DNA of 64,000 nucleotides, taken from contig JANQML010000087.1 in assembly GCA_028280105.1 (NCBI GenBank), positions 1 to 64,000 of the forward strand. The letters run 5' to 3'. A model generated the notes under the pieces. The model was not told the DNA's origin. It saw nothing but the letters and a program-made list of their open reading frames with translations, and did not search any database. Both the position numbers and the translations under genes were made by a program. The DNA is from Desulfobacula sp. GTDB taxonomy: Bacteria; Desulfobacterota; Desulfobacteria; Desulfobacterales; Desulfobacteraceae. Below are positions 1-9,231 of this stretch, piece after piece; the first letter of the stretch is position 1, and each line of letters opens with the position of its first letter.

Positions 1-132
1 CCACGGGTTGTACCCCTTCCCTGGCCACCATACGGTACCGGATGCAAGGCGGCAAGGCGTGACGACTGAGGGCGTATCAGCCATACTCCGCAGGGAGGAA
101 CGACCGCAGGCGGGACCGTATGGTGGATCAGG
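1..132 (+). repeat. Dispersed intergenic repeat, copy 1
   Basis: This stretch matches two others in the window (51731-51876 and 61735-61859) in the same orientation. The shared core includes gtgacgactgagggcgtat, then cagccata and cgcagggaggaa, and ends in cgtatggtggatca. Within the core, ggcgtat and atactcc form an imperfect stem around cagcc. This copy also has ccaccatacggt (26-37) and accgtatggtgg (115-126) as long inverted ends. It may begin before the window. It ends about 15 bp before the CBS gene's -35 box. No credible protein is encoded. Confidence 0.8.
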
Positions 133-147
133 GTAACTGTCTCCGGC

Positions 148-176
148 TTTACCCGTCACCAGTTTTTATGTATACT
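148..176 (+). promoter_or_regulatory. Sigma-70-type promoter of the CBS gene
   Basis: TTTACC (148-153) and TATACT (171-176) are separated by 17 bp. A start near 183 would leave a leader of about 67 nt before the CBS gene, which has the ribosome site aaggagag. CCAGT and ACTGG flank the spacer as a short inverted repeat. Confidence 0.5.
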
Positions 177-249
177 GGACGCAGAAAACAGTTCAAACCC
201 GGCAGACCTTAGGATCTGTCAAACAGAGGGGTTCAAATAAGGAGAGACT

Positions 250-699
250 ATGATTACAGCAAAAGATATTATGGAGACAAAGATCATATCCGTGACACCG
301 GATACGGATATATCACAGGCGGTTAAAATTTTGCTGGAAAACCATATTAATGGCGTTCCCGTGATCGATGAAGACAAAAAAATCGTGGGGATTCTGTGTC
401 AAAGCGATCTGATCTTTCAGCAAAAAGAGGTCCTTTTACCGCCGATATTCACCCTTTTGGACAGTTTTGTTCCCCTGGCATCCTCTTCGAAAATGGAGGA
501 AGAATTTAAAAAGATATCTGCGGCAACGGTTGAACAGGCCATGGTTAAAGCACCTGTTACGGTCTCGTCGGATACACCGGTATCTGAGATCGCCAGTTTA
601 ATGGTGGAAAAACATTTTCACACCATCCCGGTGGTGGATGACGATCAGGTGATTGGCATCATCGGCAAGGAAGATATTTTAAAAACCATGACCTCCTGA
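250..699 (+). CDS. CBS-domain pair protein
   Basis: This 149-residue protein consists of two CBS motifs (about residues 8-60 and 95-147) joined by a linker, and has no catalytic or membrane domain. CBS pairs fold into a Bateman module that usually binds adenosine nucleotides and acts as an energy or ligand sensor. The start is supported by aaggagag a few bases upstream and by a promoter at 148-176. It is monocistronic: the next gene is convergent. The partner it senses for cannot be told from context. The family call is firm but the role is unknown. Confidence 0.85.
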   Translation: MITAKDIMETKIISVTPDTDISQAVKILLENHINGVPVIDEDKKIVGILCQSDLIFQQKEVLLPPIFTLLDSFVPLASSSKMEEEFKKISAATVEQAMVKAPVTVSSDTPVSEIASLMVEKHFHTIPVVDDDQVIGIIGKEDILKTMTS

Positions 700-810
700 A
701 GAAATTTGAACCGGCTTTTATCACTTCATGTGTTGCTCAGCAACGGATCCGAATTTCGGGGTCCATTAAAATCAAAGCCCTCTGAGTTTCAGTACGGTTT
801 AATTACCGGT

Positions 811-1773
811 TCAAACAAGGTGACAGGCAACACGTCGGTCGGATTTCTCTTCTAATAACGGCAGTTCCGATTTGCACCGGTCTATCGCATTGGGACAGCG
901 GGGATGATATGCACACCCGGTTGGCGGATTAATCGGGTCAGGTATCTCTCCTTTGGGAGGATCAATTTCACGTCCAAAACTGTCTAATCTTGGAGCGGCA
1001 TCAAAGAGCATCTGCGTGTAGGGATGTTGCGGGTTTGAAAAAAGAACCTCGGTTGAAGCCTCTTCAACCAGGCGGCCAAGGTAAAGGACACCGATGGTAT
1101 CTGCCATGTGCCTGACGACGGTCAAATCGTGGCTGATAAAGAGGTATGTGAGCCCGAGTTTGTCCTTTAAATCACTCATTAAATTCAGAACCTGTGCCTG
1201 CACGGAAACGTCTAATGCAGATGTCGGCTCATCACAGACAATCAGCTTGGGTTCAGATGACAAGGCTCTGGCAACACAGATTCTCTGACGCTGGCCACCG
1301 GAAAATTCATGGGGATATTTGTTGGCATCGTCTTTGGACAGACCAACCAGTTCCAGCAGCCGCTCTGAGACGCCCTGGGTGTTTCCGCCTGCAGATTTAA
1401 CCGGCTCTTCGATAATCTTCTTAACCCTCCACCTTGGATTCAAACTGGCAAAAGGATCTTGAAAAATCATCTGTATGTCACTTCTGATCTCTTTAACCAG
1501 AGATTCATCTGTTTCCCTTGCAAGATCAACACCTTTGATTGTAACTGAACCTTTGGTCGGTGGCAGCAAGCCAACCACAATTTTTCCGATGGTGGACTTT
1601 CCGGACCCACTTTCGCCGACCAGTGCATAAACACTTTTTTCAGATATCGTCAGGCTGACATCTGAAACTGCTTTCAAATGCTTAACTGGTAATCTCTCAA
1701 TTACCCGGTTCAGCCAAGGCCTCGACACGTCAAAAACCCGGGTTAAACTGGAAATAGTGACTAATGTGCTCAT
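811..1773 (-). CDS. dppF: Peptide ABC transporter ATP-binding protein (DppF/OppF type)
   Basis: This 320-residue cytoplasmic ATPase powers peptide import. It carries Walker A (GESGSGKS, residues 53-60), the signature FSGGQRQR, Walker B ending in DEPTSALD and the switch histidine in ISHD. The C-terminal oligopeptide-transporter extension holds the CAYHPRCP cysteine motif. It is the last gene of a minus-strand dpp cluster and overlaps the preceding ATPase gene by 4 bp. The substrate could be di- or oligopeptides or, less likely, nickel or another small ligand, because these subfamilies look alike. The family call is very secure. Confidence 0.93.
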   Translation of the reverse strand: MSTLVTISSLTRVFDVSRPWLNRVIERLPVKHLKAVSDVSLTISEKSVYALVGESGSGKSTIGKIVVGLLPPTKGSVTIKGVDLARETDESLVKEIRSDIQMIFQDPFASLNPRWRVKKIIEEPVKSAGGNTQGVSERLLELVGLSKDDANKYPHEFSGGQRQRICVARALSSEPKLIVCDEPTSALDVSVQAQVLNLMSDLKDKLGLTYLFISHDLTVVRHMADTIGVLYLGRLVEEASTEVLFSNPQHPYTQMLFDAAPRLDSFGREIDPPKGEIPDPINPPTGCAYHPRCPNAIDRCKSELPLLEEKSDRRVACHLV

Positions 1774-2753
1774 GGTTTATTCTCTAAATTTTCTGTTACC
1801 AGCCAGCATGCAGCCCTTCCATTGCAGTCACTCAAAGTCGGGGGTGGGTCTTGTCGGCATTTTTCAAAAGCAAATTCGCACCTCGGATGAAACGCACACC
1901 CGGATGGGAGAGCGCCAAGTGTCGGCATGGCTCCCGGTATCTGATTGAGTCTTTTCTTTCCAGTGGAAGCCAGGGGTGTTGATGCCATTAAACCTTTTGT
2001 ATAGGGTTGCTCCGGATCAGTTAAGACCTTTTCAACAGGACCGAGTTCCGCCAATCTGCCCGCATACATCACGGCAACACTGTTTGAAGCTTCCGCAATT
2101 ACACCCATATCATGGGTAATCAGCATCACAGCTGTCCCCCTTTCGCGGCACAGCTGCTTAAGCAAAGAGATGATCTGGGCCTGAACTGAAACATCGAGCG
2201 CCGTAGTGGGTTCATCTGCAATAACCAGGGACGGTTCGGCACACAATGCCAAAGCGATAACAACCCGCTGCCGCATTCCGCCTGAAAACTGATGCGGATA
2301 ATTCCTGAATCGACTTGCTGCTGCCGGAATTCCGACTTCCTCTAAGGCAGATAATGCCCTTTTATCTGCTGTATGTTTATCAACCGGCAGATGGGTGCGT
2401 ATGGTCTCGGAGAGTTGCTCCCCTATCGGAATGAGAGGATTTAATGAGGTCAGGGGATCCTGAAATACCATTCCGATCTCTTTTCCCCTGATCTTTTGCA
2501 TCTGCTTTTTCGGCAGATTTTGTATGGGCTGCCCTTTTAACAAAACCTCACCGCCGGCAATATGGGCAGGCGGGTCCAACAGACCGATAATCGCATTGCC
2601 GGTCATTGATTTCCCGGCACCGCTTTCACCGACAACACCTAATATCTCACCTTTTTTGATATCAAAGCTGACCCTGTCCACAGGTCGCAGTATGCCCTTT
2701 CTGGTAGGTATCTCAACCAACAGGTTTTTTACGGATAATACAATATCACTCAT
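1770..2753 (-). CDS. dppD: Peptide ABC transporter ATP-binding protein (DppD/OppD type)
   Basis: This second ATPase of the transporter is about 327 residues. It has Walker A (GESGAGKS), the signature FSGGMRQR, Walker B with DEPTTALD and the C-terminal CAFHPRCEF cysteine motif. The open frame extends upstream to 2858 inside dppC, but homology begins with MSDIVLSVKNLL at 2753. That ATG overlaps the dppC stop codon (TAATG), so I place the start there. It forms a heterodimer with the next gene's product beneath the two permeases. Confidence 0.93.
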   Translation of the reverse strand: MSDIVLSVKNLLVEIPTRKGILRPVDRVSFDIKKGEILGVVGESGAGKSMTGNAIIGLLDPPAHIAGGEVLLKGQPIQNLPKKQMQKIRGKEIGMVFQDPLTSLNPLIPIGEQLSETIRTHLPVDKHTADKRALSALEEVGIPAAASRFRNYPHQFSGGMRQRVVIALALCAEPSLVIADEPTTALDVSVQAQIISLLKQLCRERGTAVMLITHDMGVIAEASNSVAVMYAGRLAELGPVEKVLTDPEQPYTKGLMASTPLASTGKKRLNQIPGAMPTLGALPSGCAFHPRCEFAFEKCRQDPPPTLSDCNGRAACWLVTENLENKP

Positions 2754-3667
2754 TAACGCAGCCTCGGATTTAAAGCATCCCGTAACCAATCTCCCAAAAG
2801 GTTGACAGACAATGCCAGGGAAAGAAGAGTTACTGCCGGAAAAAACAGTATCCACCATTCACCGGAAAAGAGATAGTCCTGGCCTATACGGATCAATGTT
2901 CCCAGCGACGGCTGAGTAGGGGGTGCCCCTACTCCCAAGAAAGAGAGCGTCGCCTCTGCAATTATTGCGAGTGCCAGACTAATCGTTGCGATAACCAGAA
3001 CCGGATTAAGAACATTGGGCAATATATGGCTTATCATGATTGCCATGGGTTTCCTGTCGATCAACTTTGCGGCTTGAATGTATTCCTTGCTTTTTTCAAC
3101 CAGCGTTGCACCACGGACCACGCGGGCAAACTTAACCCAATCGGAAAGACCAATCGCTAAAATCAATACCCAAATGGCCATTTGATCCCTCATCTCAATC
3201 GGGGTAAATCCCTTGGCAATGCCGAAAATCAGCATGGCTACCAGAATTGACGGAAAGGTCAGTTGAATATCGGCAATACGCATGATAATGGTGTCAATCC
3301 ATCCTCCCAAGTAGCCGGCAAGCAGCCCTAAGGCCACCCCCAGCGTCATTGAAAAAACCACAGCCATGAAACCGACAAACAGAGATACGCGCATCCCGTA
3401 CATAATCGTTGAAAACATGTCCCGGCCCTGGTCATCCGTGCCCATCAAAAAGACTTCGTTGGTGAATGGATTGGGGGTCATCGGTTTTGAAAAACCATTC
3501 ATCAGGTTCAGGGTTGATGGATCAAACGGATTATGGGGCGCAAGAATCGGAGCGCACACCGCAGAAAAAATTAAAAATACCGTAACAAACAATGAAATGA
3601 CCGCAACCGGAGAGTGGCGAAATGACCACATCAAATCAGATTGCCAGAAACGCTTTATTCCAATCAT
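2753..3667 (-). CDS. dppC: Peptide ABC transporter permease (DppC type)
   Basis: This 304-residue inner-membrane permease has an N-terminal transmembrane segment (about residues 18-45), a periplasmic loop and a BPD_transp_1 core with about five further helices. The coupling loop facing the ATPases (around VRGATLVEKSKEYIQAA) carries the conserved family pattern. It overlaps dppB upstream by 4 bp and dppD downstream by 1 bp, so translation is probably coupled. It pairs with DppB to form the translocation path. Confidence 0.93.
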   Translation of the reverse strand: MIGIKRFWQSDLMWSFRHSPVAVISLFVTVFLIFSAVCAPILAPHNPFDPSTLNLMNGFSKPMTPNPFTNEVFLMGTDDQGRDMFSTIMYGMRVSLFVGFMAVVFSMTLGVALGLLAGYLGGWIDTIIMRIADIQLTFPSILVAMLIFGIAKGFTPIEMRDQMAIWVLILAIGLSDWVKFARVVRGATLVEKSKEYIQAAKLIDRKPMAIMISHILPNVLNPVLVIATISLALAIIAEATLSFLGVGAPPTQPSLGTLIRIGQDYLFSGEWWILFFPAVTLLSLALSVNLLGDWLRDALNPRLR

Positions 3668-4653
3668 TGGCCACCTGTCCTTACCGCACTATCGGAGCGA
3701 AGCCGCGGATCGATAGCGTAGTACAATATATCAACGATAAAGTTGATGACGACAAACATAACTGAAATCAATAAGAGATAGGCCGCCATAACAGGAATAT
3801 CAACAAACTGAATGGCATTGATAAATAACAATCCTACGCCCGGCCATTGAAATACGGTTTCGGTGATAATGGCAAAGGCGATGATTGCACCGATCTGAAG
3901 ACCGGTAACGGTAACGACCGGGACTAATGTATTTTTTAAGGCATGCCTGAAAAGAACGACTCTATCGGACAACCCCCGGGCGTAAGCAAAGCGGATATAG
4001 TCCTGGCGCAGCACTTCAAGCATTTCGGAACGAACTAACCGCATAATGAGTGTCATCTGATACAGACCCAAGGTGATGGATGGCAGAATAATCGCTTTTA
4101 ATCCGGATGCGGTTAAAAATCCTGTGGACCACCCCCCTATATTGACAACGTCGCCCCGGCCAAAGCTGGGTAACCAGCTGAGTTCCACGGCAAATAGGTA
4201 TATCAGGAGTATCCCGATGAGAAACGTCGGCAAAGATACACCGATCAAAGACAGGGTCATTATCGTATTGGCAGCAAATCCGTCCCGGTTAATGGCGGTA
4301 AAAACGCCAAACACGATGCCGCCAAGTAAGGCAAAAAATACAGACACTGCCGCCAGTTCCAGGGTTGCCGGTGCTCTTTCAGCAATGATATCGGCAACAG
4401 GACGTCCCTGGCGGTAACTGACACCAAAATTTCCCTGGCTGGCATTTTGAAGAAACCTTAAGTATTGAACAGGAAAAGGTTGATCCAAACCAAGTTGGGC
4501 GCGCAGGCGGGCGATATCCGCATCGGTCCGCTCCTGGCCCAACATATTGTCAATTGGGTCTCCCACAAAACGAAACATGGAAAAGGCAACCAACCCGACA
4601 ATTGCCAAAACGATAATGGCCTGAAAGCTGCGTCTAATTGTGAATGCAATCAT
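3664..4653 (-). CDS. dppB: Peptide ABC transporter permease (DppB type)
   Basis: This 329-residue membrane protein has an N-terminal helix (residues 10-30) with the DppB-type FVGDPI pattern. A periplasmic domain and a BPD_transp_1 permease core follow, with the coupling motif around MLEVLRQDYIRFAYARG. The gene lies 112 bp downstream of dppA, beyond a hairpin that probably lowers expression relative to dppA. It is the first gene of the tightly overlapping dppBCDF block. Confidence 0.93.
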   Translation of the reverse strand: MIAFTIRRSFQAIIVLAIVGLVAFSMFRFVGDPIDNMLGQERTDADIARLRAQLGLDQPFPVQYLRFLQNASQGNFGVSYRQGRPVADIIAERAPATLELAAVSVFFALLGGIVFGVFTAINRDGFAANTIMTLSLIGVSLPTFLIGILLIYLFAVELSWLPSFGRGDVVNIGGWSTGFLTASGLKAIILPSITLGLYQMTLIMRLVRSEMLEVLRQDYIRFAYARGLSDRVVLFRHALKNTLVPVVTVTGLQIGAIIAFAIITETVFQWPGVGLLFINAIQFVDIPVMAAYLLLISVMFVVINFIVDILYYAIDPRLRSDSAVRTGGQ

Positions 4654-4730
4654 GGCAATTTAATTGAAGGAAACGCATATTTTTTTCAAGTCAATGCATA
4701 TAACATTGAGGACAAGGATCCCAACCAAAA

Positions 4731-4754
4731 AAGGAGTAGGAAACCCTACTCCTT
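4731..4754 (-). terminator. Intercistronic hairpin between dppA and dppB
   Basis: Read on the minus strand, AAGGAGTAGG and CCTACTCCTT form a perfect 10-bp stem with loop GTTT, followed by a run of T. This is the form of an intrinsic terminator. Placed between a binding-protein gene and its permease genes, it would let part of the transcripts stop or stabilise the dppA 3' end, giving excess binding protein. Confidence 0.75.
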
Positions 4755-4765
4755 TATCTTGATGT

Positions 4766-6352
4766 TTAATTAAATTTGAAATACTTAACCTTGGGTTGAT
4801 CTTCAGGTTGAACGATGGTCTCGATATTCGTTGTCATCCCCCAATTCAGCACTTGGTGATGGATCGGCAGATAGAGCACTTCTTCCTGTACCACATCCCA
4901 AATCTCAGCAATGGTGGCATTCCGTTTTTCCAGATCGGTTTCTGATGCCAGGCTTTGAATTTTTGCATCAATATCTGTATTGGAGTATCTTGATCCGTTC
5001 CAAGACCCGTATTTGGGTCCTTTGGTGTGAACTAAAAAGTTGAATATATATTCAGAGTCAAATGTCGGTACCCCCCATCCCAGCATATAAAAATCAGTTT
5101 CCAGATTGTTGATCAAAGGGAAATGCTGTGCTTTGGGTTTGGCGTCAAGATTAACCTTAATGCCAATTTGGGCCATCATACCGACCGCAGCCTGGCAAAT
5201 GGCTTCATCGTTAATATATCGGTCATTCGGACAATTCAAAGTCACGGAAAAACCATCTGAATAACCCGCGTCAACCATTAATGCCTTTGCTTTTGCAATG
5301 TCATTTTCCGGCAATCTGTCCAGCTCTTCTGTCCACCCATTAACAAAAGGCGGTAAGACAATACCGGCAGGGATCGATTGGTCTCTCATGACAACCTTTT
5401 GGATCGCTTCTCTATTGATCGCCATATTCATAGCCTGACGAACGCGTTTATCACCAAACGGATTTTTACCGGTTATGTTATCGCTTTTAATATCTGCATC
5501 TCCTTGGTTTATTCCAAAGAAAATCACACGGTTTTGAGGTGCTTTTTCAACTTTCAAGCCGCTTTTATTTGCAACTCTCTGTAAATCCTGAACCGGTAAA
5601 TCCTGCATGAAATGAACTTCGCCTGAAAGGAGAGCTGCCACACGGGTTGCGGCATTCTGAATAGGTGTATAAACGATTTTAGTTACATCCAATGGGAATT
5701 TACCTTTTCCCCAATACCCGTCAAAAATCTCCAATACCGTTTTTGCGTCAGGTTCACGGCTTATTAACCTGTAAGGGCCCGTTCCATTTGCGTTTCTGGA
5801 ACTAAAGGTTTCTTCCCCGCCTTCAAAATCCTGAACATCGACAGCGTTATTTGCCTCCGCCCAATCCTTGTCCATTATAAACATGTTGGTAAGGTTATTG
5901 ATCATGATTGGATTCGGACCTTTAGTTTCAATTTCAACCGTATATTTTCCGGCTGCGCGAACTTCTTTAACTGACGCAAGCAGTTCTTTCATGTCGCTAT
6001 TTACTGACATTGCCCTGTTGAGTGAGAAAACAACGTCTTCACTATCAAAATCGGCACCATTATGGAATTTGACCCCTTTTCGAAGCTGAAACACCCAAAT
6101 ATTTGGGTTGCTGGCACTTGGGGCCCATTCCGTTGCAAGAGCAGGTTCAATATCTCCCTTTGAATCCCGAAGAGCCAGGGGTTCATAGATTTGATGACTC
6201 ACTGTATGGGTCGGACCTTCATTTTGAGCATGGGGATCTATGGTTAAACTGTCTCCTGACCGGGCCCAGTTCAATGTTTTGGCAGTGGCGATACCACTTG
6301 CACAAACCATTAAAAATGTTACCAACGCAACTGCAAATAAATGTTTCTTCAT
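4766..6352 (-). CDS. dppA: Periplasmic peptide-binding protein (DppA type, SBP_bac_5)
   Basis: This 528-residue exported solute-binding protein has a signal peptide with a charged start and a hydrophobic core, and a likely cleavage after ATA near residue 24. The mature protein shows the family landmarks: DPHAQN near the start, the EPAL-ATEW pattern, RKGVKFHNGADFDSEDVVFS and the VRQAMNMAINR helix. It delivers ligand to DppBCDF. AGGAG lies upstream of the ATG, and a promoter at 6417-6445 precedes it. The ligand class is not fixed by sequence alone. Confidence 0.92.
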   Translation of the reverse strand: MKKHLFAVALVTFLMVCASGIATAKTLNWARSGDSLTIDPHAQNEGPTHTVSHQIYEPLALRDSKGDIEPALATEWAPSASNPNIWVFQLRKGVKFHNGADFDSEDVVFSLNRAMSVNSDMKELLASVKEVRAAGKYTVEIETKGPNPIMINNLTNMFIMDKDWAEANNAVDVQDFEGGEETFSSRNANGTGPYRLISREPDAKTVLEIFDGYWGKGKFPLDVTKIVYTPIQNAATRVAALLSGEVHFMQDLPVQDLQRVANKSGLKVEKAPQNRVIFFGINQGDADIKSDNITGKNPFGDKRVRQAMNMAINREAIQKVVMRDQSIPAGIVLPPFVNGWTEELDRLPENDIAKAKALMVDAGYSDGFSVTLNCPNDRYINDEAICQAAVGMMAQIGIKVNLDAKPKAQHFPLINNLETDFYMLGWGVPTFDSEYIFNFLVHTKGPKYGSWNGSRYSNTDIDAKIQSLASETDLEKRNATIAEIWDVVQEEVLYLPIHHQVLNWGMTTNIETIVQPEDQPKVKYFKFN

Positions 6353-6416
6353 AATTAATCTCCTAAAGAATTATGGGGTTACAATCTTTCCAGCTTTTAA
6401 GGACATCAGTCAGAGT

Positions 6417-6445
6417 TAAGTAGATGTTTTCCGGATTTTTGTCAA
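6417..6445 (-). promoter_or_regulatory. Probable dppA promoter
   Basis: On the minus strand there is a perfect TTGACA (6445-6440), 17 bp, then TACTTA (6422-6417). The -10 box is weak. Transcription would start near 6410, giving a leader of about 58 nt before dppA. Confidence 0.4.
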
Positions 6446-6572
6446 GAAATACAGGAAGAATTCTATATTTTAAGCTGCTCTCTTCGTATCCCTATCCGCC
6501 GGCTGGCCCCGGAATATGGCGTCTCAAACTGCCTGCCGGCTTCCTTAGCAACGGCAGTGTTTATGCCAAAAA

Positions 6573-8117
6573 TCACATGCGATTGCCCTGCTCATTTCGA
6601 TCAAGACTACGAAATTGTATTGCCTCTTTGAGATGGTCCGAACCGATACCCGGTCGTCCGGCCAGATCGGCAATGGTCCGGGCCACTCGTAAAACCGAAT
6701 GACAGGCCCGCGCCGACAACCCCAAAACATCCACTGCCTGCTTTAAAATTTTTTGACCGTCCGGGTCGATCCTGCAGAACTGATTCAAATGGCGGGAAGC
6801 CATATCGGAATTGGACAATAAAGATACGGGCTGCAGCCGCTCTTCCTGAATCTTTTTTGCCTGTTCAACCCGTTTTTTGATCCGGGATGACGGTTCACCG
6901 CTCTTATTTGATGACAAATCCCTGTACGCCACTTTGGGTACTTCAATTTGAATATCAATCCGATCCATGAGCGGACCGGATATTCTGGACAGATACGACT
7001 GAACTCGCTGATGAGAGCAGATGCAGCGGCCATTCGGGTCAGATAAATAACCGCAAGGACACGGATTCATGGCAGCCACCAGCATAAATTTAGACGGATA
7101 GACCGCCTTGGCGTCCGCCCGGATGATGGCAACTTCCCCATCTTCCATGGGTTGGCGAAGCACCTCTAGAACATTTCTTTTAAATTCAGGCAATTCATCT
7201 AAAAACAAGACCCCGTTATGTGCCAGGCTAATCTCCCCGGGCATGGCTTTTGAGCCGCCTCCCACCAGCCCGACATCTGAAATGGTATGGTGAGGAGACC
7301 GAAAAGGCCGCTGATTCTCAAACACCGAACTGCCGGCAGACAGCCCCACCACCGAGTGGATCCGCATCACTTCAAGTGCCTCTTCAAATGCAAGTTCAGG
7401 CAGAATCGTCTGCAACCGTTTTGCCAGCATGCTCTTTCCGGATCCCGGCGGTCCGACCATCAAAAGATTGTGAGATCCGGCAGCTGCAATCTCCAATGCC
7501 CTTCTGGCAAAAAATTGCCCGCACACTTCTGAAAAATCTTTCTGATCCCTTTTATGATCGCCCCGTTTATTCGGTTTTACAGCCAATTGATGGGGTTTGA
7601 TATCTGAAAATCCGACAAAATAATCAACCAGTTGAGACAAATGCGTTATGCCTAGCACTTCGATTTGCTGCACCATGGCTGCTTCGTCTGCATTTTGTGC
7701 CGGAATAATGATTCCTTTCAGCCCCTTTTCCCGAGCCAGCAATGCATAGGAAAGAACGGAGCGGACCGGTTTAAGCCGGCCGTCCAGGGACAATTCTCCG
7801 CAGATGAGATAAGAGGAGACCTGTTCGGAAGAAATGATTTGGCAGGCCGTGAGGATGGCAACGGCAATGGGAAAGTCAAATCCGGCCCCTTCTTTTTTAA
7901 TATCGGCCGGAGCCAGATTAACCACCACCTTCTCCATGGGAAAACGATAGCCGGAATTTTTAATGGCCGCCTTAACTCTGTCCTTGCTCTCTTTGACAGA
8001 CACTTCTGGCAATCCGACAATGTGAAAACCCGGCAGACCGTTTGATATGTCGATTTCAACCTCAACCACAAACCCGTCAATCCCTGTGACAGAACACGAA
8101 TTTACCCCGGCAATCAC
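6573..8117 (-). CDS. comM: YifB/ComM family Mg-chelatase-like AAA+ ATPase
   Basis: This 514-residue protein has the family's three parts: an N-terminal ChlI/Lon-protease-like domain (residues 1-125, with KESKDRVKAAIKNSGY), a central AAA+ domain with Walker A GPPGSGKS and sensor region, and a C-terminal Mg_chelatase_C domain. ComM homologues promote branch migration during natural transformation. The function here is inferred from the family. Translation probably starts at a GTG preceded by AAGGAG with 6 bp spacing. It is transcribed alone, between divergent lpxC and dppA. Confidence 0.9.
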   Translation of the reverse strand: MIAGVNSCSVTGIDGFVVEVEIDISNGLPGFHIVGLPEVSVKESKDRVKAAIKNSGYRFPMEKVVVNLAPADIKKEGAGFDFPIAVAILTACQIISSEQVSSYLICGELSLDGRLKPVRSVLSYALLAREKGLKGIIIPAQNADEAAMVQQIEVLGITHLSQLVDYFVGFSDIKPHQLAVKPNKRGDHKRDQKDFSEVCGQFFARRALEIAAAGSHNLLMVGPPGSGKSMLAKRLQTILPELAFEEALEVMRIHSVVGLSAGSSVFENQRPFRSPHHTISDVGLVGGGSKAMPGEISLAHNGVLFLDELPEFKRNVLEVLRQPMEDGEVAIIRADAKAVYPSKFMLVAAMNPCPCGYLSDPNGRCICSHQRVQSYLSRISGPLMDRIDIQIEVPKVAYRDLSSNKSGEPSSRIKKRVEQAKKIQEERLQPVSLLSNSDMASRHLNQFCRIDPDGQKILKQAVDVLGLSARACHSVLRVARTIADLAGRPGIGSDHLKEAIQFRSLDRNEQGNRM

Positions 8118-8283
8118 ATCTGGCTCCTTTTAGTATTTATTTGTACAAAACGAATTTAAATCAGCACACGACACAACCATGGGTGAACTCATTCATTACA
8201 GCGAACTGGCCGTTACTTAAAAGATAGCTGAATTCAAAGGCTTTCCCCGAATTCTCATATAGAAAAAAACTTTCTCATTTTCT

Positions 8284-8312
8284 TTGCTTTATGTATTAAA
8301 ATCAGCTATATA
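8284..8312 (+). promoter_or_regulatory. Promoter of the lpxC gene cluster
   Basis: TTGCTT (8284-8289), 17 bp, then TATATA (8307-8312). The -10 box lies inside the perfect palindrome GCTATATATAGC. The predicted start is about 40 nt before lpxC. No strong ribosome site precedes the lpxC ATG. Confidence 0.55.
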
Positions 8313-8358
8313 TAGCAAACAAAAAATAAAATACCGATAAAATTATCATAATGACCTT

Positions 8359-9231
8359 ATGTCGACATATTATATGCAAAAAACCCTGTCACAGCCGGTG
8401 GCGGTTTCAGGGACAGGGGTGCATTCAGGAAAAACCGTCCACCTGACCATTCATCCGGCCCCCAAAAATCATGGGATCAAATTCAGACGAGTGGATCTTG
8501 CCGGCACCCAGGATATTCAGGCATTGTTTAACCTGGTTGTGGATACCAGCCTTGCAACTGTTATAGGAACAAACGGGGCCATTGTTTCGACCATTGAGCA
8601 TCTTATGGCAAGTTTTGCAGGATTAGGTGTGGACAATGCCCTGGTGGAAATCGATGATTATGAAATTCCCATCATGGACGGCAGTGCGAAAATCTTTACC
8701 AATATTATCGAAGGCGCCGGTATCCGGGAACAGGACGCACCCAAACATTTTTTGATCGTAAAAAAGATCATCCGGGTAGCAGAGGGTGATAAATCCGTGG
8801 AGGTCCATCCGGAACCCTGCTTCAAAATCACCTGCAGCATTGATTTTAAACACCCCCTGATCGGAAAACAGAAGCTGACCTTTGATCGGGCCAAGAACAA
8901 TTTTGCCCGGGAACTGAGTTGTGCTCGGACATTCGGGTTTATTCAGGATATGGAGTTGCTGAAAAAATTCAGTCTCGGCAAGGGCGGAAGCCTTGACAAT
9001 GCCATCATAATCGATAAAGATAAAATTTTAAATAAAGGCGGGTTAAGATACCCGGATGAGTTTGTCAGACATAAACTGCTCGACAGCTTGGGCGATTTTT
9101 CCCTGTTAGGTATGCCGATTCAGGGGCATATCATCAGCCACAAATCCGGACATACATTGAATCATAAATTTATCAAAACCTTTTTGGAAAAAAAAGACGC
9201 ATGGGAAACAGGACCGGCAAAAGTCGAATGA
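8359..9231 (+). CDS. lpxC: UDP-3-O-acyl-N-acetylglucosamine deacetylase
   Basis: This 290-residue zinc deacetylase performs the committed step of lipid A synthesis, removing acetate from UDP-3-O-acyl-GlcNAc in the cytoplasm. The zinc-site motifs are present: EHLMASFAGLGVDN, and HKLLDSLGD, which holds the second histidine and the aspartate. The catalytic histidine of SGHTLNHK is also present. Length is typical. A second in-frame ATG lies at 8374, and neither has a clear ribosome site. Its stop overlaps the next start (ATGA). Confidence 0.96.
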   Translation: MSTYYMQKTLSQPVAVSGTGVHSGKTVHLTIHPAPKNHGIKFRRVDLAGTQDIQALFNLVVDTSLATVIGTNGAIVSTIEHLMASFAGLGVDNALVEIDDYEIPIMDGSAKIFTNIIEGAGIREQDAPKHFLIVKKIIRVAEGDKSVEVHPEPCFKITCSIDFKHPLIGKQKLTFDRAKNNFARELSCARTFGFIQDMELLKKFSLGKGGSLDNAIIIDKDKILNKGGLRYPDEFVRHKLLDSLGDFSLLGMPIQGHIISHKSGHTLNHKFIKTFLEKKDAWETGPAKVE

